Shown here: positions 63,290 to 64,000 of the stretch, in pieces
Layout of the letters: the number at the start of each line of letters is the position of its first letter
Position numbering within the stretch: position 1 is the first letter of the stretch
NCBI RefSeq assembly: GCF_000143415.4
Contig: NW_003314273.1
Location: 2,761,805 to 2,825,804, forward strand
Reading direction: 5' to 3'
From: Selaginella moellendorffii
Taxonomy: Eukaryota > Streptophyta > Lycopodiopsida > Selaginellales > Selaginellaceae
DNA: 64,000 nucleotides
Translations under genes and position numbers: made by a program
The notes under the pieces: generated by a model
Told to the model about the DNA's origin: nothing
The model's input: the letters and a program-made list of their open reading frames with translations, nothing else
Database searches by the model: none

Positions 63290-64000
63290 AAGATGGCTTA
63301 CTTCTTCCTTGTGAAGACAACAATAAAAGCTTTTGAACTTACTTAATTGTTTGTAAATTAGTTATTTAATCTTTATGGTTTGCCAGGTGACATTGTGAGT
63401 GATCAGGATCCCAAGTTCATGTCCAAGTTTTGGCAAACAGCCTTTGAGAAGCTAGGGACTAAGCTAAGCATGAGTAGTGGTGAGTATCCACAATCTGATG
63501 GGTAGATAGAGCACATGAATCAGCTATTAAAAGATATGCTAAGGTCTTTCATGGGAAATTTGACTCAACAAGGAGTATAGGAGAAGTACTTGCCTTTGTT
63601 TTAGTTTGCTCACAATAATGCTCATCAATCAGCTATTGGCATATCTCCTGTTAAGAGTGAGACAAAAGATTTGCTAATGAGCATCGTCATCATCAAGAGT
63701 ACAAAGTTGGTGACAAACTTTTCCTTAAGTTGTTGGATGCACAACAGTCTCTGAAAGGAGGTGGCAATGCTAAGTTGTCTCCATAGTATTGTGGGCCTTG
63801 GACAATTTTACAGCGTGTGGGGGATCTTGCATACACTTTGGACTTGCTAGCTAGTTCGAAGATTCATTCAATGTTCCATATGAGTAAGTTTAAAGCATGT
63901 TTGAACTTTGGTGATGTCGTGGATCAGTCCATCATCCAGGTCCCAGAGATTAATACAAAGAAGGCTAGTCCGGCCAATATTCTTGCTCAAAGATTGGTGA

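Larger units (their letters stand above)
60000..64000 (+). mobile_element. Second degenerate Ty3/gypsy element, cut by the window edge
   Basis: In order: a gag trace (NYIKANPKPHF, 60160), a CCHC zinc knuckle (CFCCHKAGHQSKDC, 60630-60671), an RNase H end (KIQYKHGGDNKVVDALSKM, 60975-61030), an integrase zinc finger (HDVPSAGHSGVL to CLTCQ, 61272-61400), an integrase core split by an insert (61430-61525 and 63290-63560) and a GPW motif (63795). Protease and reverse transcriptase are missing. Stops in all frames. LTRs are not identified; the 3' end lies beyond the window. Confidence 0.8.

Overview
This window is nuclear DNA of a vascular plant, most likely a lycophyte of the Selaginella type. The protein families are plant families: LURP-one-related, carotenoid cleavage dioxygenase (CCD), NPF transporter, PLS-type PPR and the ROOT HAIRLESS 1 topoisomerase VI subunit. 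Introns are very short (mostly 46-63 nt). PPR genes lie in tandem, and LTR retrotransposons are nested at the right end. The genus is inferred; kingdom and seed-free vascular plant style are better supported.

Region 1 (1-13.2 kb) is a rough inverted duplication. Three decayed pieces of a ROOT HAIRLESS 1 (RHL1) gene and four LURP-one-related genes surround an intact CCD gene (minus strand, 6660-8435). Three of the four LURP-one genes look intact (5045-5711, 9516-10343 and 10832-11536); the one at 3859-4506 is frameshifted. A tRNA-Ala-like gene lies at 1641-1714.

Region 2 (13.8-36.1 kb) begins with an intact NPF transporter (13786-15825). It then carries successive copies of one cassette: CCD (+), PPR-A (-), CVNH-A (-), PPR-B (-), CVNH-B (-), a 99-residue orphan ORF (+), a CWC25-like splicing factor fragment (-), and a spacer. 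CVNH means a cyanovirin-N-like lectin domain with a signal peptide.

Region 3 (36.1-59.2 kb) carries the same cassette in the opposite orientation, twice, around an inversion point near 36.12 kb. Of seven cassette-type CCD copies and fragments plus the CCD of region 1, two are full length (6660-8435 and 19795-21549). Of five PPR-A copies two are full length (25063-27006, 42501-44444). Of five CVNH-A copies three are intact (27034-27420, 34923-35312, 42087-42473). The rest are broken by indels, nonsense changes, a micro-inversion and fusions to neighbours.

Region 4 holds mobile elements. A degenerate Ty3/gypsy-type LTR retrotransposon (47285-50707) splits the spacer and itself contains a complete 653-bp terminal-repeat miniature element (TRIM). 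A second degenerate gypsy element (about 60.0-64.0 kb) is split by about 1.76 kb containing a CTCGGT/CCATCTCG minisatellite.

The most unusual arrangement is the CVNH lectin ORF placed 27 bp upstream of a PPR ORF on the same strand, with a splice-acceptor-like tract between them. This is kept in every cassette copy that retains both genes, and a diverged version occurs in the B pair. No functional link is proven; a shared transcript or spliced fusion is inference.
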